Part shown: piece after piece, positions 1 through 8,474 of the stretch | Layout: each line of letters begins with the position of its first letter | How positions within the stretch are numbered: the first letter of the stretch is position 1 | NCBI RefSeq assembly: GCF_031851795.1 | Contig: NZ_CP134696.1 | Coordinates: 806,001-870,000, forward strand | DNA: 64,000 bases | DNA from: Pontibacter sp. G13 | Lineage (GTDB): Bacteria > Bacteroidota > Bacteroidia > J057 | Reading direction: 5' to 3' | The notes under the pieces: generated by a model | Database searches by the model: none | Seen by the model: the letters and a program-made list of their open reading frames with translations, nothing else | What the model was told of the DNA's origin: nothing | Made by a program: the position numbers and the translations under genes

Positions 1-801
1 GGCGTGCGTGGACTGAGTCAACAGATCGCCTCCCTTTGCCGAGGTGCGGCCAAAGAAATTGTGTTGAATGATGAATCCATCGTTCGCATTTCTGAGAAAA
101 ACCTCAAAGATTTTCTCGGAATCCACAAATTCGAAAATGAGCAGTACCAAGCGCAAGATGTGCCGGGCGTAGCGGTCGGACTGGCCTGGACCTCAGTGGG
201 CGGTGAGATCTTGTTCATCGAATCCACGCTTACACCGGGAACGGGTCGATTGAGCATGACGGGACAACTGGGCGATGTCATGAAGGAGTCTGCCACATTG
301 GCATACACCTATCTCAAGTCCAATTGCGACCAATTCGGCATTCCATTCGAGACCTTCAAGCGTTGGGATGTACATCTTCATATTCCTGCCGGCGCTATCC
401 CAAAAGACGGCCCAAGTGCAGGTATCACCATGCTTTCATCCTTGGCATCGCTCTTTTCGCAGCGATTGATGAAGCCCTCCTTGGCCATGACTGGTGAGAT
501 CACCCTGCGTGGAAAGGTACTCCCAGTTGGTGGAATTCAGGAGAAAGTCCTGGCCGCCAAGCGTGCAGGGATCAATACGCTCATCATGTGCCACGAAAAC
601 AAAAAGGATGTATCCGAGATCAATCCCGAATACATCAAGGATGTCAAAATCCATTTCGTGAAAAAGATGAGCGAGGTGATCCGATTGGCACTGGAACCCA
701 AACCGGTGTCCAATGCGCTCAATCTCATCCCTGACTTGTCAGAAGACCAAAAGGGCATGCGTGAATTGGAGCAAATCCGAAAAATCGTGGCGCGCGCATA
801 G
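1..801 (+). CDS. lon: ATP-dependent protease Lon, C-terminal part (5' end outside window)
   Basis: This is the C-terminal end of the AAA+ part and the whole serine-protease domain of Lon, which unfolds and degrades damaged and regulatory proteins in the cytoplasm. The frame is open to the first base of the window and begins with the helix GVRGLSQQIASLCR, typical of the AAA+ small domain, so the gene is truncated by the window edge. The catalytic Ser lies in PKDGPSAG (residue 138 counted from the Val codon at base 4) and the Lys in GGIQEKVLAAK (residue 181). Their 43-residue spacing equals that of the Ser679/Lys722 dyad of E. coli Lon. A strong terminator follows the stop codon. Family assignment is essentially certain. 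Confidence 0.97.
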   Translation, partial: GVRGLSQQIASLCRGAAKEIVLNDESIVRISEKNLKDFLGIHKFENEQYQAQDVPGVAVGLAWTSVGGEILFIESTLTPGTGRLSMTGQLGDVMKESATLAYTYLKSNCDQFGIPFETFKRWDVHLHIPAGAIPKDGPSAGITMLSSLASLFSQRLMKPSLAMTGEITLRGKVLPVGGIQEKVLAAKRAGINTLIMCHENKKDVSEINPEYIKDVKIHFVKKMSEVIRLALEPKPVSNALNLIPDLSEDQKGMRELEQIRKIVARA

Positions 802-823
802 CAAACCACCAAATTATACCCCA

Positions 824-854
824 TAAGGCTGCCGTTTGGCAGCCTTATTTTTTT
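824..854 (+). terminator. Rho-independent terminator of lon
   Basis: A perfect 10-bp stem (taaggctgcc / ggcagcctta) with a GTTT loop is followed by seven T. It lies 23 bp after the lon stop codon and just before the convergent gene. Confidence 0.9.
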
Positions 855-866
855 GTCAAACTCATC

Positions 867-2462
867 TCAATAGCCCGCTTGGCGAGGATCATCCTCTGAA
901 TTCGAGGACACCTCCACGGCATGGGGCGGTGGGGAATCAGCCTGCGCGCGATGGGCTTCTGCGAACGATTTGGATTCGACTTGAGCAATCAGCCAAGTCC
1001 GGGAATCGAAATACTCCAATGATTTGCGCTCGAAGGGATCGATCAGCAATTGATCCAGCTCCGCCAACACCTTTTGTAGCCATTCCTCTGTCTCCCGAGG
1101 GGACCACCCTTCCATTTTTCCCAATCGCTTGAACATCCGAAACAGCAATTTCTCTACTCGATATCCCGGGTACTTCTTGCTAAGAAATCGCATGGCCGAA
1201 TCGGCTGCATAGACCAACACCGAGTAGTTTTTGAGTTCGTAGTGAATGACCAGATTCAGCAATCGCGAATAAATCTGCATCACAGGACGGACTGTATTCG
1301 GGAAATCATTGAGCAGTTCATTGATGGGCGGTAACCCCGACCGAGGGTCTCCCAAGGCGATATAGTAGTAGGCATGGAGGTACAAATACGTCACAACCTG
1401 CGAGTGCGGCATAGCAGGACGATATTGTTCGAAAACCCGCTGAAACTCAGGAAAGATCGCTTTGGCTCGGCTCAGCTCGCCCCGGTAGAGCAATCGTGCC
1501 ATTTCGATGGCGCCGCTGTCTGTTTCCACCTGCTGCACAACCTGAGGCGGGGCATTTTTGAGTTTACCCGGAAATTCGCGAAACGCCTTGAGGGTTGCCT
1601 GAAAGGAATGATCGGACTCTTGGGCATGGAGCAGGAGTAAACGACTGAGCACCGCCAGCATTTCCTGGGGATTCTCTTGCCGATAGGTGGGATGACCTTC
1701 CATGACCTTGAGCAAAGCTCGATTCGCGGCTGCTTCATTGCCTGCATGGCTGACAATGTGATGATACATTGCCCATATTCGCCAGTAGTACAAACAGGCA
1801 TGAAATCCTTCTGGTGGTCGATGGCAGGCCAAACTGGGATGTTGCATGATGTCCTCCAGCTGGGCCAACTCCTTCTCCGTCCTGACTTTGGAAATGCTCC
1901 TGCGTATCTCCGCCACGGATTGGTACAAGGCCAAAAAAGACAGTGTCTGTCCCAGCAACCGGGTCTCGTTCTGCGCATGGGACAAGTTGGCCCGAATCGC
2001 AGCAGAATCTCTCCGATACCCGAAGACCTTGCGCTCCAAGCGATCCAGCTCTACCATGAGGCCGTGAAGCTCGAGTTTTTCGATCCGGGGCCGGGTCTTT
2101 TTCAATAAGTTTTCGCAGTGATCATACAAGCCCCTATCCAGTAGGATTTCCGCCTGATGGAGCTCCTCCTTGATTTGGAGGCTGGTCTTTTTGCCGGCAT
2201 GATAAGCCGAAAGGCCTTTGAGAATCAGCTTGTACAGATAATTCTTGTCCGAAGCTAGATGCTTGGACGATATACCAGCCTGCTCCACCGATTCCTGTAG
2301 ATCATGCGGATCATACTCCGAAAGCTGATCCACGGCATCAAACAGGATGAGGTAGTTATTTTTTTCTCCAATGGTATGACGACCCGCAAACAGCTTGAAA
2401 TACCGTTTCTCGGACATCGACATGGACTTCACCAATTCAAACAACTTATCCGGTCGCTTCAT
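867..2462 (-). CDS. Unknown alpha-helical protein, possibly TPR-like
   Basis: A 531-residue protein with no signal peptide. It is mostly amphipathic helix (many L, E, K, R) with helix pairs such as RGLYDHCENLLKKTRPRIEK that suggest degenerate tetratricopeptide-like repeats. The frame opens further upstream (to 2585), but I chose the Met at 2462 because the sequence from there (MKRPDKLFELVKSMSMSEKR) is soluble and charged, whereas the upstream extension is hydrophobic and unlike the rest. The N-terminal block with SMSMSEKRYFKLFA looks like a distinct conserved motif. It is convergent with lon. No enzymatic motif was seen; a scaffold or regulatory role would be a guess. Confidence 0.75.
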   Translation of the reverse strand: MKRPDKLFELVKSMSMSEKRYFKLFAGRHTIGEKNNYLILFDAVDQLSEYDPHDLQESVEQAGISSKHLASDKNYLYKLILKGLSAYHAGKKTSLQIKEELHQAEILLDRGLYDHCENLLKKTRPRIEKLELHGLMVELDRLERKVFGYRRDSAAIRANLSHAQNETRLLGQTLSFLALYQSVAEIRRSISKVRTEKELAQLEDIMQHPSLACHRPPEGFHACLYYWRIWAMYHHIVSHAGNEAAANRALLKVMEGHPTYRQENPQEMLAVLSRLLLLHAQESDHSFQATLKAFREFPGKLKNAPPQVVQQVETDSGAIEMARLLYRGELSRAKAIFPEFQRVFEQYRPAMPHSQVVTYLYLHAYYYIALGDPRSGLPPINELLNDFPNTVRPVMQIYSRLLNLVIHYELKNYSVLVYAADSAMRFLSKKYPGYRVEKLLFRMFKRLGKMEGWSPRETEEWLQKVLAELDQLLIDPFERKSLEYFDSRTWLIAQVESKSFAEAHRAQADSPPPHAVEVSSNSEDDPRQAGY

Positions 2463-2835
2463 AAAAAGTGCAGTGATTCCAGTGGGAGGGAATGACGACA
2501 CAGCAGCTAGCTCTCCGAAGATAAACAAGAATCTATAAGGTACGACAGACAGATTATCCAACAAAATAATTTCACGAAACCCCAAAAGAACCCCATCTTC
2601 AAAAGCGATAAGCCTCAGATTTCCCTATCTTTCAGGGAGGGAATCTGGCCAAATCATACATCATTCATTGCCTCCCGACTTGAACCGCCGTTATGTAGAT
2701 AGCATCTCAGGCATGCACCTTTTGGGGATTTCTGAAAGATTTGGACGAAATATGCCGAATTGACATTCCTTTCTTTCAGGTTTTGTAATTGTGTGCTTTT
2801 TTTGCCTATTCCATTCAACATAGACAACATACCCT

Positions 2836-3546
2836 ATGAACCGGATCTTGACCTGCTGCAGTTTGCTTTTGCTGTTGGGAATGAGTCAGATGTCTTTCGC
2901 CCAACGATCCCTGTACAAACCGCAGGTACACGAGATTGGCTTGCAATTCGCCAGCATTGACCAGATTCCGTCTTTCACGTCGGAATATGACGGCATGCCC
3001 TTTTCCGCCAATTTCATCAACGGTATCCGCTACAAATACCATCTCACCAACCGTGGTGGGATCCGTCTGGGCGTACAATATCTACGGTCCCAGTTTGACC
3101 AATCCTCCGACACTTCCGCTTCATTCTTCCGACCAGCCAGCCGCAACCGGGTTCAGGTGGATTTGGGTTACGAGTGGAAGCTTCCCAAAGGTCCTCACCA
3201 GTATTTCTGGGGATTGGAAGGAACGTACGTCCAAGGGCATGTCAACGACCTCAGCGACCGCCTAGATGTTCCTCCGGGCTCTAGCGTCAAAACCGCCCTC
3301 CCCTTCCGTGGATTTGGCGGAAGTGCGTTCGTCGGCTATCGCTATTTCTTCAATACCCACTTCTCTCTCGCAGCGGAAGCGCATATTTCCTACACCCGGA
3401 ATAGCTACGAAGATGACCCGAGCATTCTTCCAGCAGCTCCGAACTACGTGTTTCAAGAGGACATCGTGGCTTTTCAGGGATTGGTCTACCTGAGCTACCA
3501 TTTCGTCAAAATGAAGAAACGTTGTGCCTGCCCAAGATTCAAGTAG
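2836..3546 (+). CDS. Outer-membrane beta-barrel protein
   Basis: A 236-residue exported protein. The signal peptide MNRILTCCSLLLLLGMSQM ends at SFAQ. The mature part alternates polar and aromatic/hydrophobic residues in short strands (GIRLGVQYLRSQF, VQVDLGYEWKL, FGGSAFVGYRYFF, FSLAAEAHISY), the pattern of an 8- to 10-stranded barrel of the OmpA/OmpX-like type found widely in Bacteroidota. The last strand LVYLSYHFV is followed by a short basic, Cys-containing tail (KMKKRCACPRFK), which is unusual because barrels normally end on the aromatic residue of the last strand. It is followed by a strong terminator, so it is probably monocistronic. Specific function unknown. Confidence 0.85.
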   Translation: MNRILTCCSLLLLLGMSQMSFAQRSLYKPQVHEIGLQFASIDQIPSFTSEYDGMPFSANFINGIRYKYHLTNRGGIRLGVQYLRSQFDQSSDTSASFFRPASRNRVQVDLGYEWKLPKGPHQYFWGLEGTYVQGHVNDLSDRLDVPPGSSVKTALPFRGFGGSAFVGYRYFFNTHFSLAAEAHISYTRNSYEDDPSILPAAPNYVFQEDIVAFQGLVYLSYHFVKMKKRCACPRFK

Positions 3547-3565
3547 CATTATCCCACTTGATCTA

Positions 3566-3604
3566 CGCCGGACTCTCCCACAGGAGGGTCCGGCGTTTTT
3601 TTTG
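3566..3604 (+). terminator. Rho-independent terminator
   Basis: A GC-rich stem (cgccggactctccc / ggagggtccggcg, one G-T pair) is followed by eight T, 20 bp after the stop codon of the barrel gene ending at 3546. Confidence 0.9.
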
Positions 3605-3774
3605 AAAAAAATTTCCGTGTTCGGATCAATGAATTGCACGAATGCATGATGAATTTCCGTGATCATCCATTGAATAGCTGTGAAATCGGCCAAAACAGGC
3701 TCAAAAACCCGTTTTCAAAGTCCCCGTAACTCCATCCAGCTATTGACATTTTCAACAAACAAACCGTATCACGC

Positions 3775-4500
3775 ATGAAAAAAGTCCTCTACGCATTCGC
3801 CCTGATGCTCTTTGTCTCTGCTTCTAGCGTCCAAGCCCAAGAGCATGTCGTCAAGCTTCGCCCCTTCAATTTGCTAGGCAAAAAGCTGACGGTTTCCTAC
3901 GAGCAAATGATCACCGAACGCTCCTCATTCATGGTCGAAGGGGGCCTCAAACTCAACTCCGGATTCACGATGTATGAATCTCAATTGGACACTGACGATG
4001 TATCCATGGGAGGGGACGCCTACAAGCAACGGGGAGCCCGCATCGCAGCAGAATACCGCTTCTACCCCGGCGCAAGCTTTTCGCCTGATGGCTTTTACTT
4101 TGGCCCCTATCTGAACGCCAACCACTCTTCCCTCTCCATCGAAAACGCTGAAATCTCCGCTAATGGAAATACCATCATCGCAGACGGCACAGGCGGCTTC
4201 ACACACTTTGGCGCGGGCATCCAGTTGGGCTACCAGTGGGTATTCGGCAATGGATTCACACTCGACTGGACGATCCTCGGATTGGGTATCAACCAATACC
4301 GCCTCGACATGAGCATGACTCCTCAAAACCCCGGTGAAGATTGGGCAACTGTGATCAGCGATATCGACCAAGCTTACCAAGATCACCCTGTACTCGGCGC
4401 ACACTCCAACATCTACACAGAAGGAGAGGACCTCAAGGCTGACTTTGGCTTCCCATTCTTGCACCTCCGAAGCGCCATCCGAATTGGATATGCATTCTAA
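3775..4500 (+). CDS. Outer-membrane beta-barrel protein
   Basis: A 241-residue exported protein. The signal peptide MKKVLYAFALMLFVSASSV is cleaved after VQAQ. The mature protein shows strand pairs such as KLTVSYEQMITERSSFMVEG, RIAAEYRFYPG, DGFYFGPYLNANHSS, GAGIQLGYQWVF and a C-terminal strand RSAIRIGYAF ending on Phe, the usual barrel-assembly signal. It resembles the small DUF3575-like or OmpW-like barrels common in Bacteroidota. It follows another barrel gene, but a terminator and 228 bp separate them, so the two are probably transcribed separately. Ligand or role is unknown. Confidence 0.85.
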   Translation: MKKVLYAFALMLFVSASSVQAQEHVVKLRPFNLLGKKLTVSYEQMITERSSFMVEGGLKLNSGFTMYESQLDTDDVSMGGDAYKQRGARIAAEYRFYPGASFSPDGFYFGPYLNANHSSLSIENAEISANGNTIIADGTGGFTHFGAGIQLGYQWVFGNGFTLDWTILGLGINQYRLDMSMTPQNPGEDWATVISDIDQAYQDHPVLGAHSNIYTEGEDLKADFGFPFLHLRSAIRIGYAF

Positions 4501-4549
4501 AATATACCTCAACCCCTACCAGGGCCTTTCAGCAGGCCCCACCGAGCGA

Positions 4550-4581
4550 GGAGCTGTCCCATTCCGGGATGGCTCCTTTTT
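4550..4581 (+). terminator. Rho-independent terminator
   Basis: An 11-bp stem (ggagctgtccc / gggatggctcc) with an ATTCC loop is followed by five T, 50 bp after the stop codon at 4500. Confidence 0.85.
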
Positions 4582-4600
4582 GCATGGATGGCCGATAATG

Positions 4601-4827
4601 ATTTGGGGGTGCCTCGGCGTGCTGGGCATTTGATTGTGCGCAACCAAGATCGGTCGCCGAGTCGGGCTGATCCATGGGGTCGTTGCACTCCGTCCTCGCA
4701 AGGTCTTAATCTCTGGCAGGTTTCTTTTCCCTACCCTATTTGAAGGCCATTCATCGGTCCTCTGCCGCTCGGACCTCGCCAAAGGCTCGCCATTCCCATC
4801 CCTCACCCCGCACGAGCCAGCCAGCAC
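4601..4827 (-). repeat. Dispersed intergenic element, copy A
   Basis: One of five related elements in the window (A 4601, B 15127, C 26439, D 33987, E 60195). Read on the minus strand it begins GTGCTGGCTGGCTCGTGCGG, continues with GTGAGGGATGGGAATGG, carries the core GAGGACGGAGTGCAACGA followed by CCCATGGATCAGCCCGA, and ends with GGCACCCCCAAAT. It lies between two convergent genes and fills most of the 400-bp gap. No credible open reading frame crosses it. Confidence 0.8.
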
Positions 4828-4843
4828 TTTCCATGTATGATGC

Positions 4844-4878
4844 AAAAAGCAAAAGGGCCACCCTCGGGCAGCCCTTTT
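4844..4878 (-). terminator. Rho-independent terminator of the gene at 4901-5668
   Basis: On the minus strand an AAAAGGGC / GCCCTTTT stem closes a GC-rich loop and is followed by GCTTTTT, 23 bp beyond the stop codon. Confidence 0.8.
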
Positions 4879-4900
4879 GATCGATCTTTTATGGATCCGT

Positions 4901-5668
4901 CTAGAGATCGCGGAATGGGTCCGGCTGATCCGGAAGGAGCGCCTTCAGGGTAGCAGCGCCCTGAATATTGGCAATAGGAATCTCCAAGCCGCCAGAGCCC
5001 TTGTGAGCCCCTGCTATCCATGCACCGGTTTCCAATTGCATCCAGTCCTCCCAAGAAACTTCTACGCCTCCTACAGGGATTATTCCCACCCACATCTGCC
5101 AAGCAGTAGGGCGATTGTTTTCATCCAACAACCAGAGGTATGAATCTCCGGGAGTGGCACCTCCAGAGCTGTAGGAGACCATCACCCCTTGGCGACCGTC
5201 TTCCAATTGGACCGTGGAACGTGAAGTCCCCCCATCGAATGCCTTGCAGACGGCATTGAGCCAGAAGGAGTCGTTCACCCAAGCTTTCCAGGCCTGATCG
5301 ATGAGTTTGGCAGCTTCCTCCCCCATGACCTGTTGGCCCTGATGATAGGCAAGTCCTGTTCGTTCATTGATATTGACAAGTACGAGGTATTCTCCCCAGA
5401 CCACCTGTGCCAGATGGCGCTCGCGATCCCAGAGATGATGATTGTCGCGAAATTGCCAGGAGACCGCACCGGTGGTATCCCAAGCCTCACAATTCACCGA
5501 GGTCATCATTGCACGGGCAAGGTCATCCGCAGCTGGACCGGTTTTTCCCTCTGGAAGTGGCTTGCTGGCCAACCAGCCCAGAAAGAACAGGATTCCTACG
5601 ATTCCTGCCAGCCCCAAAAATATCCATTTGATCCATCCAAATCTGGATTTCTTACTGGTTTGTGTCAT
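4901..5668 (-). CDS. Membrane-anchored protein of unknown function
   Basis: A 255-residue protein with a basic N-terminus (MTQTSKKSRFGWIK), one transmembrane helix at about residues 13-34 (WIFLGLAGIVGILFFLGWLA) and a soluble domain predicted outside the cytoplasmic membrane. There is no lipobox or clear cleavage site, so it is probably a signal-anchored periplasmic protein. The soluble domain is rich in Trp (WDTTGAVSWQFRDNHHLWD, YLWLLDENNRPTAWQMW) and has two Cys. The second half looks like a beta-sheet (GRQGVMVSYSSGG, SYLWLLDE, TAWQMWVGIIPVGGVEVSW), possibly lipocalin-like. It has its own terminator and lies in the same direction after mnmA. I do not recognise the family. Confidence 0.75.
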   Translation of the reverse strand: MTQTSKKSRFGWIKWIFLGLAGIVGILFFLGWLASKPLPEGKTGPAADDLARAMMTSVNCEAWDTTGAVSWQFRDNHHLWDRERHLAQVVWGEYLVLVNINERTGLAYHQGQQVMGEEAAKLIDQAWKAWVNDSFWLNAVCKAFDGGTSRSTVQLEDGRQGVMVSYSSGGATPGDSYLWLLDENNRPTAWQMWVGIIPVGGVEVSWEDWMQLETGAWIAGAHKGSGGLEIPIANIQGAATLKALLPDQPDPFRDL

Positions 5669-5744
5669 CTGTGTCGAAGTATGGAAAGGTTTGCCGAATG
5701 TATCGAGAGATTTCGCTTCGATTCATCAAACCTTAAACAAATTC

Positions 5745-5781
5745 AAAAAAAGAACTTCAGGAAAAATAATCCCTGAAGTTC
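5745..5781 (-). terminator. Rho-independent terminator of mnmA
   Basis: On the minus strand the 10-bp stem GAACTTCAGG / CCTGAAGTTC is followed by seven T. It lies about 40 bp after the mnmA stop codon. Confidence 0.85.
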
Positions 5782-5818
5782 CAAATTGTTTCAAAAAACC
5801 GCAAAAATATGAGCCGGG

Positions 5819-7012
5819 CTATTGAATCACGCCTGACCCTAGCAGTTCCTCTGCTTCATACCAAGCGACAAACTGTCCGGGCGTAACGCCGCGTTGTTTG
5901 TTTTGGAAGATCACATACAAGCCTTCCTCCCGCTGGTACAGGGTCCCAGGTTCCAAGGGCTGACGATATCTGATTCTTGCCATGACCTCCCGGGATTCTC
6001 CAGGCGCCAATCTCAGATCATCGCGTACCCAATGCACATCCGGCTGTGGGACGAACAATCCAGGCCGATTGAGACCGGGATGTTCATCGCCCATCCCTAC
6101 GTACACCACATTTTGGGTCGTATCAGTGGCGATCACAAACAAGGGCTCGGGTTTTCCGCCTACGTGCAGGCCTTTTCTTTGGCCTACGGTGAAGTAATGC
6201 GCACCGTGATGGTCTCCCACCACCTCCCCATCTTCCGGAAGATAGGACACGGCCGTGGTCAATTGCTTGAGTTGCCCCTGAATATCAGGCACTCCACCAG
6301 CTGGCACCAATGCTTGATATTTGGGAGAATTGGCAGCAATCTCGATGATATGGCCGTCTTTGGGTTTGAGTTTCTGTTGTAGGAATACCGGGAGCTTGAC
6401 CTTACCGATGAAGCACAATCCCTGCGAATCCTTCTTTTCCGCGGTCAACAATCCTTGAGCTCGGGCAATCTCCCGTACTTCGGATTTCTGCAAATGTCCA
6501 ATCGGGAACATGGCATGAGCCAATTGCGCCTGATTGAGCTGACAGAGGAAGTAGCTCTGATCCTTGTTGCCATCGGCTCCGGCAATCAGTCGATGAACAG
6601 GCTTGCCATCCACCTCGATCGTTTCCTTTTGGCAGTAATGCCCAGTCGCCACAAAGTCCGCGTTGAGTTTGAGCGCCTTATCGAGAAAAATATCGAATTT
6701 GATTTCGCGATTGCAGAGCACGTCCGGATTGGGAGTACGTCCCGCCTCGTATTCTGCAAACATATAATCCACGATCCGGGCCTTGTACTCTACGCTGAGG
6801 TCAATGGCCTGAAACGGAATCCCCAGACTCTCGGCAATCGCCAAGGCATCATTGCTGTCTTCCAGCCAGGGACACTCGTCTGATATGGTGACAGAGTCGT
6901 CGTGCCAGTTCTTCATGAACAGCCCGATCACCTCATACCCCTGCTCTTTGAGGAGGTATGCCGCTACACTGGAATCCACGCCGCCTGACAATCCGACTAC
7001 GACTCGTTTCAT
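5819..7012 (-). CDS. mnmA: tRNA-specific 2-thiouridylase MnmA
   Basis: MnmA adenylates and thiolates U34 of tRNA-Glu, -Gln and -Lys in the cytoplasm, giving 2-thiouridine. The 397-residue protein opens with the PP-loop [15 protein letters not shown] (residues 7-21). The two catalytic cysteines lie in [12 protein letters not shown] (Cys100) and GLCFIGKV (Cys200), matching the Cys102/Cys199 pair of E. coli. GHYCQ and the central [12 protein letters not shown] segment are also typical. Length is slightly above the usual 360-370 residues because of small insertions, for example around residues 40-50. It is divergent from the acetyltransferase gene and followed by a terminator. Assignment is certain. 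Confidence 0.97.
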   Translation of the reverse strand: MKRVVVGLSGGVDSSVAAYLLKEQGYEVIGLFMKNWHDDSVTISDECPWLEDSNDALAIAESLGIPFQAIDLSVEYKARIVDYMFAEYEAGRTPNPDVLCNREIKFDIFLDKALKLNADFVATGHYCQKETIEVDGKPVHRLIAGADGNKDQSYFLCQLNQAQLAHAMFPIGHLQKSEVREIARAQGLLTAEKKDSQGLCFIGKVKLPVFLQQKLKPKDGHIIEIAANSPKYQALVPAGGVPDIQGQLKQLTTAVSYLPEDGEVVGDHHGAHYFTVGQRKGLHVGGKPEPLFVIATDTTQNVVYVGMGDEHPGLNRPGLFVPQPDVHWVRDDLRLAPGESREVMARIRYRQPLEPGTLYQREEGLYVIFQNKQRGVTPGQFVAWYEAEELLGSGVIQ

Positions 7013-7103
7013 GTTTTTTCTTTATTTGCTTGTGCAAAGGTACAAAAAAGGCGTCATTCGCAGGTACGCCTTGCCAAGATGATTGTTTGAACACTGATTT
7101 GTC

Positions 7104-7625
7104 ATGCAGCCGCTCATCCGCCCTGAACTCCCTGAAGATCTCCCGCAAGTCCACGAATTGCTTCTCCAAGCTTTTGGCCAATCTGAAGAATCCCTACTCG
7201 TAGACAGCCTGAGGAAATCCCGCTCTCATATTCCCGAACTCACATTTGTCGCAGAACAAGACGGAAAAATCGTCGGTTTTCTCATGTTGACGCATGCTAC
7301 AGTCGTCAGCCGAAAAAGCCAGTTTCTCTGCTTGTTACTCTCCCCGATGGCCGTTCGCCCAGAGGTACAGAAAACGGGGATCGGCCGAGCACTTGTCGCT
7401 CACGCCATTCAGTCTGCTACCGAACTCGGATTCCCAGCCATTGCAGTGTTGGGGCATCCTACGTATTACCCCAAATTCGGTTTCCAGCCCGCCAGCAATT
7501 GGGGGATTTATCCCTCTATTGACGCGCCGGAGGAAGCATTCATGCTCCTACCGCTCAAGCAGGGTGCGATGGAGGGAATCCATGGAATGCTCAAATGGGA
7601 TCATGCATTCGATTCGGTAACCTGA
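7104..7625 (+). CDS. GNAT family N-acetyltransferase (YhbS-like)
   Basis: A 173-residue GNAT-fold acetyltransferase, which transfers the acetyl group of acetyl-CoA to an amine on an unidentified substrate. The acetyl-CoA binding motif A is VRPEVQKTGIGRALVAHAI (residues 84-102, Q-x-x-G-x-G). It is followed by the beta5 region AIAVLGHPTYYPKFGFQPAS, which is the hallmark of the YhbS-type subgroup (GHP-YY-rFGF). It starts 91 bp from the divergent mnmA start; the two share a short promoter region. Substrate cannot be deduced. Confidence 0.93.
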   Translation: MQPLIRPELPEDLPQVHELLLQAFGQSEESLLVDSLRKSRSHIPELTFVAEQDGKIVGFLMLTHATVVSRKSQFLCLLLSPMAVRPEVQKTGIGRALVAHAIQSATELGFPAIAVLGHPTYYPKFGFQPASNWGIYPSIDAPEEAFMLLPLKQGAMEGIHGMLKWDHAFDSVT

Positions 7626-7730
7626 CATTCATCCTCCACCCCGATGATCTGAACAGGCAAGACTTTCCAAGATAACGTCTTTCGAATGGGAGTTGAATGA
7701 TTCATTTTTCGAATCATTCAACTCCCCGAT

Positions 7731-8471
7731 ATGCGTGTCACTTCTCTATTATTATTTCTGATAGCGCCCGTATTCGTATGTGCCCAATCGGACACCATTC
7801 GAAGCAAAAACGCCGGATTGGACTGGACGGACTATTATGATGAGGATTTTCGCCCCTTTTCGAAGGGAGGCGGGCTCATCGTCCTTTCCTTCAACCTGTC
7901 CTCTTCAGAAATCGAAAATCAACCCTTCCTTTTCCAAAACGCCATTGAGCGGGATGAATTCAGCTACAACCTCACCCTGACTGGCGGCTATTTCTTCCAA
8001 GACTATTCCAATATTGGCCTCAAGTTTCAATCCTCCTACCGGGAAGTTACGGGGACATTTGACAGTAGCGGAGATACAACTCTACAAGAACTGGCCGAAA
8101 ACAACTATCAAATCGCCCCCTATCTTCGGACCTACATCCCGTTGGGACGACGCCAGCGATTCGCCCTATTCAATGAAGTCGTACTTGGGGTTGGGTTTGG
8201 CAGATCGCTATACCGTCAGACCAAAACCGCAGACGATATCACCAAGACCTATACCAAATCGGTAGGCTTTGGGCTGGGGTTATCGCCAGGGATTGTGGCA
8301 TTCGCAGTCGAAAAATTTGCCTTCGAAATATCCATCGACCTCATCGGGGTAACGCTCTCGGTCGAGGAATCAGAGCGTGATGAGGAAGAATCAGGCCGCC
8401 GTGTACAGAGCGATATTGACTTCCAGATCAACCTATTGAGCTTAGATTTTGGATTGGCCTATTACTTCTGA
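7731..8471 (+). CDS. Outer-membrane beta-barrel protein
   Basis: A 246-residue exported protein with signal peptide MRVTSLLLFLIAPVFVCAQ. The mature part has repeated strands such as GGLIVLSFNLSSSE, FSYNLTLTGGYFFQDYSNIGLKF, QRFALFNEVVLGVGFGRSLY, SVGFGLGLSPGIVAFAVEKF and ends LSLDFGLAYYF, with the C-terminal Phe expected of outer-membrane barrels. It stands 3 bp before the next gene, a PCMD lipoprotein, so the two are almost surely cotranscribed. This suggests a surface complex in which the lipoprotein associates with or is exported near the barrel. The precise role is unknown. Confidence 0.85.
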   Translation: MRVTSLLLFLIAPVFVCAQSDTIRSKNAGLDWTDYYDEDFRPFSKGGGLIVLSFNLSSSEIENQPFLFQNAIERDEFSYNLTLTGGYFFQDYSNIGLKFQSSYREVTGTFDSSGDTTLQELAENNYQIAPYLRTYIPLGRRQRFALFNEVVLGVGFGRSLYRQTKTADDITKTYTKSVGFGLGLSPGIVAFAVEKFAFEISIDLIGVTLSVEESERDEEESGRRVQSDIDFQINLLSLDFGLAYYF

Positions 8472-8474
8472 CCT

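Noticed and set aside
2463-2585. Longer N-terminus for the unknown helical protein (start at 2585)
   Set aside because: The extension is hydrophobic and out of character with the rest; the Met at 2462 begins the conserved-looking block.
4601-4827. Dispersed elements considered as insertion-sequence remnants or attachment sites
   Set aside because: No transposase fragment, inverted terminal repeats or obvious target duplications are seen; the conserved core and variable interior point elsewhere.
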